Assembly: GCA_003599275.1 (NCBI GenBank)
Contig: QZJG01000052.1
Span: forward strand, 1-42,076
Direction: 5' to 3'
Length of the DNA stretch: 42,076 nucleotides
Source of the DNA: Nitrospiraceae bacterium
GTDB lineage: Bacteria > Nitrospirota > Thermodesulfovibrionia > UBA6902
The notes under the pieces are model-generated. The model did not search any database, was not told the origin of the DNA, and worked only from the letters and a program-made list of their open reading frames with translations. The position numbers and the translations under genes were made by a program. Position 1 is the stretch's first letter; every line of letters starts with the position of its first letter. This document shows, in pieces, positions 41,964 to 42,076 of this stretch.

Positions 41964-42076
41964 ATGAAGAGATTCATAGGACTGGACGCAGGCTCTGTAA
42001 GTGTAAAGCTTGCGGTCCTGAACGCTGAAGGAAATATCCTCGAAACCAGATATGTCAGACACAAGGGGGACCCCCT
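41964..42076 (+). CDS. Start of a BadF/HgdC-type ATPase (2-hydroxyacyl-CoA dehydratase activase-like), partial
   Basis: The 5' end of a frame that continues past the right edge. The 37 visible codons begin MKRFIGLDAGSVSVKLAVLN, the phosphate-1 motif of the ASKHA-fold ATPases that activate 2-hydroxyglutaryl-CoA dehydratase and benzoyl-CoA reductase. An AAGG about 10 nt before the ATG is a weak ribosome-binding site. The C-terminal part, including cluster-binding cysteines, cannot be seen, so the subfamily is open. Confidence 0.75.
   Translation, partial: MKRFIGLDAGSVSVKLAVLNAEGNILETRYVRHKGDP

Noticed and set aside
1-42076. CRISPR array, rRNA gene, prophage or origin
   Set aside because: I saw no regularly spaced direct repeats, rRNA segments, phage structural genes or DnaA-box clusters in the window.

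Overview
The window looks like a contig piece from an anaerobic or facultatively anaerobic Gram-negative bacterium. The gene set (pyruvate:ferredoxin oxidoreductase, a DsrC-family protein, Slp-type lipoproteins, HD-GYP and HDOD regulators, two threonine synthase homologues around a MoaD-like carrier and a NIL protein, and a BadF-type ATPase at the right edge) suggests a Nitrospirota (Thermodesulfovibrionia-like) or deltaproteobacterial-type lineage. That assignment is inference from gene content only. Base composition is moderate in GC, except for an AT-richer accessory stretch in the first 2 kb.

Layout: 1-2100 is accessory DNA, with an IS256-type transposase remnant joined to the tail of an ABC/SMC-type ATPase, an unrecognised small gene, and an MNT/HEPN pair. 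2167-6199 (minus) holds nifJ followed by a DsrC-like protein without its usual C-terminal cysteine. 6388-10589 (plus) holds ftsH, a class V aminotransferase and a beta-propeller gene broken by one in-frame TGA. 10598-11620 (minus) is an HDOD protein with a HicB-like small protein. A cold-shock gene and glycogen phosphorylase converge on a shared terminator at about 12.29 kb. 15035-20022 (plus) carries pyk, pta and ackA. A tRNA-Val(GAC), thrS and infC follow at 20164-22575. 22624-23786 (minus) encodes two lipoproteins. 24212-27306 (minus) is an HD-GYP sensor and a radical SAM/SPASM protein, with a divergent 48-residue Cys-rich protein. 27494-31067 (minus) is a ThrC / MoaD-like / NIL / ThrC / unknown cluster. 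31259-32349 is a second HDOD protein plus a small partner. 32489-38313 (plus) is a sugar kinase-nucleotidyltransferase fusion, DUF362, methyltransferase and inositol-phosphatase-family operon. The right end carries a PilZ-like gene, a NIT-type histidine kinase, DUF948 and YtxH proteins, and the start of a BadF/HgdC-type ATPase.

Metabolically, GlgP, Pyk, NifJ, Pta and AckA form a path from glycogen to acetate with substrate-level ATP. The most notable signals are: (i) thrS and infC appear to start at ATT and ATA, each exactly 5 nt after AGGAGG, which would place both under IF3 start-codon discrimination; thrS also has an anti-Shine-Dalgarno leader; (ii) the ThrC / MoaD(GGN) / NIL / ThrC operon resembles parts of protein-thiocarboxylate sulfur transfer pathways; (iii) a radical SAM gene is divergent from an unlisted Cys-rich mini-protein; (iv) a GHMP-kinase/UGPase fusion has the reverse domain order of FKP; (v) at least one well-formed leaderless promoter is present.
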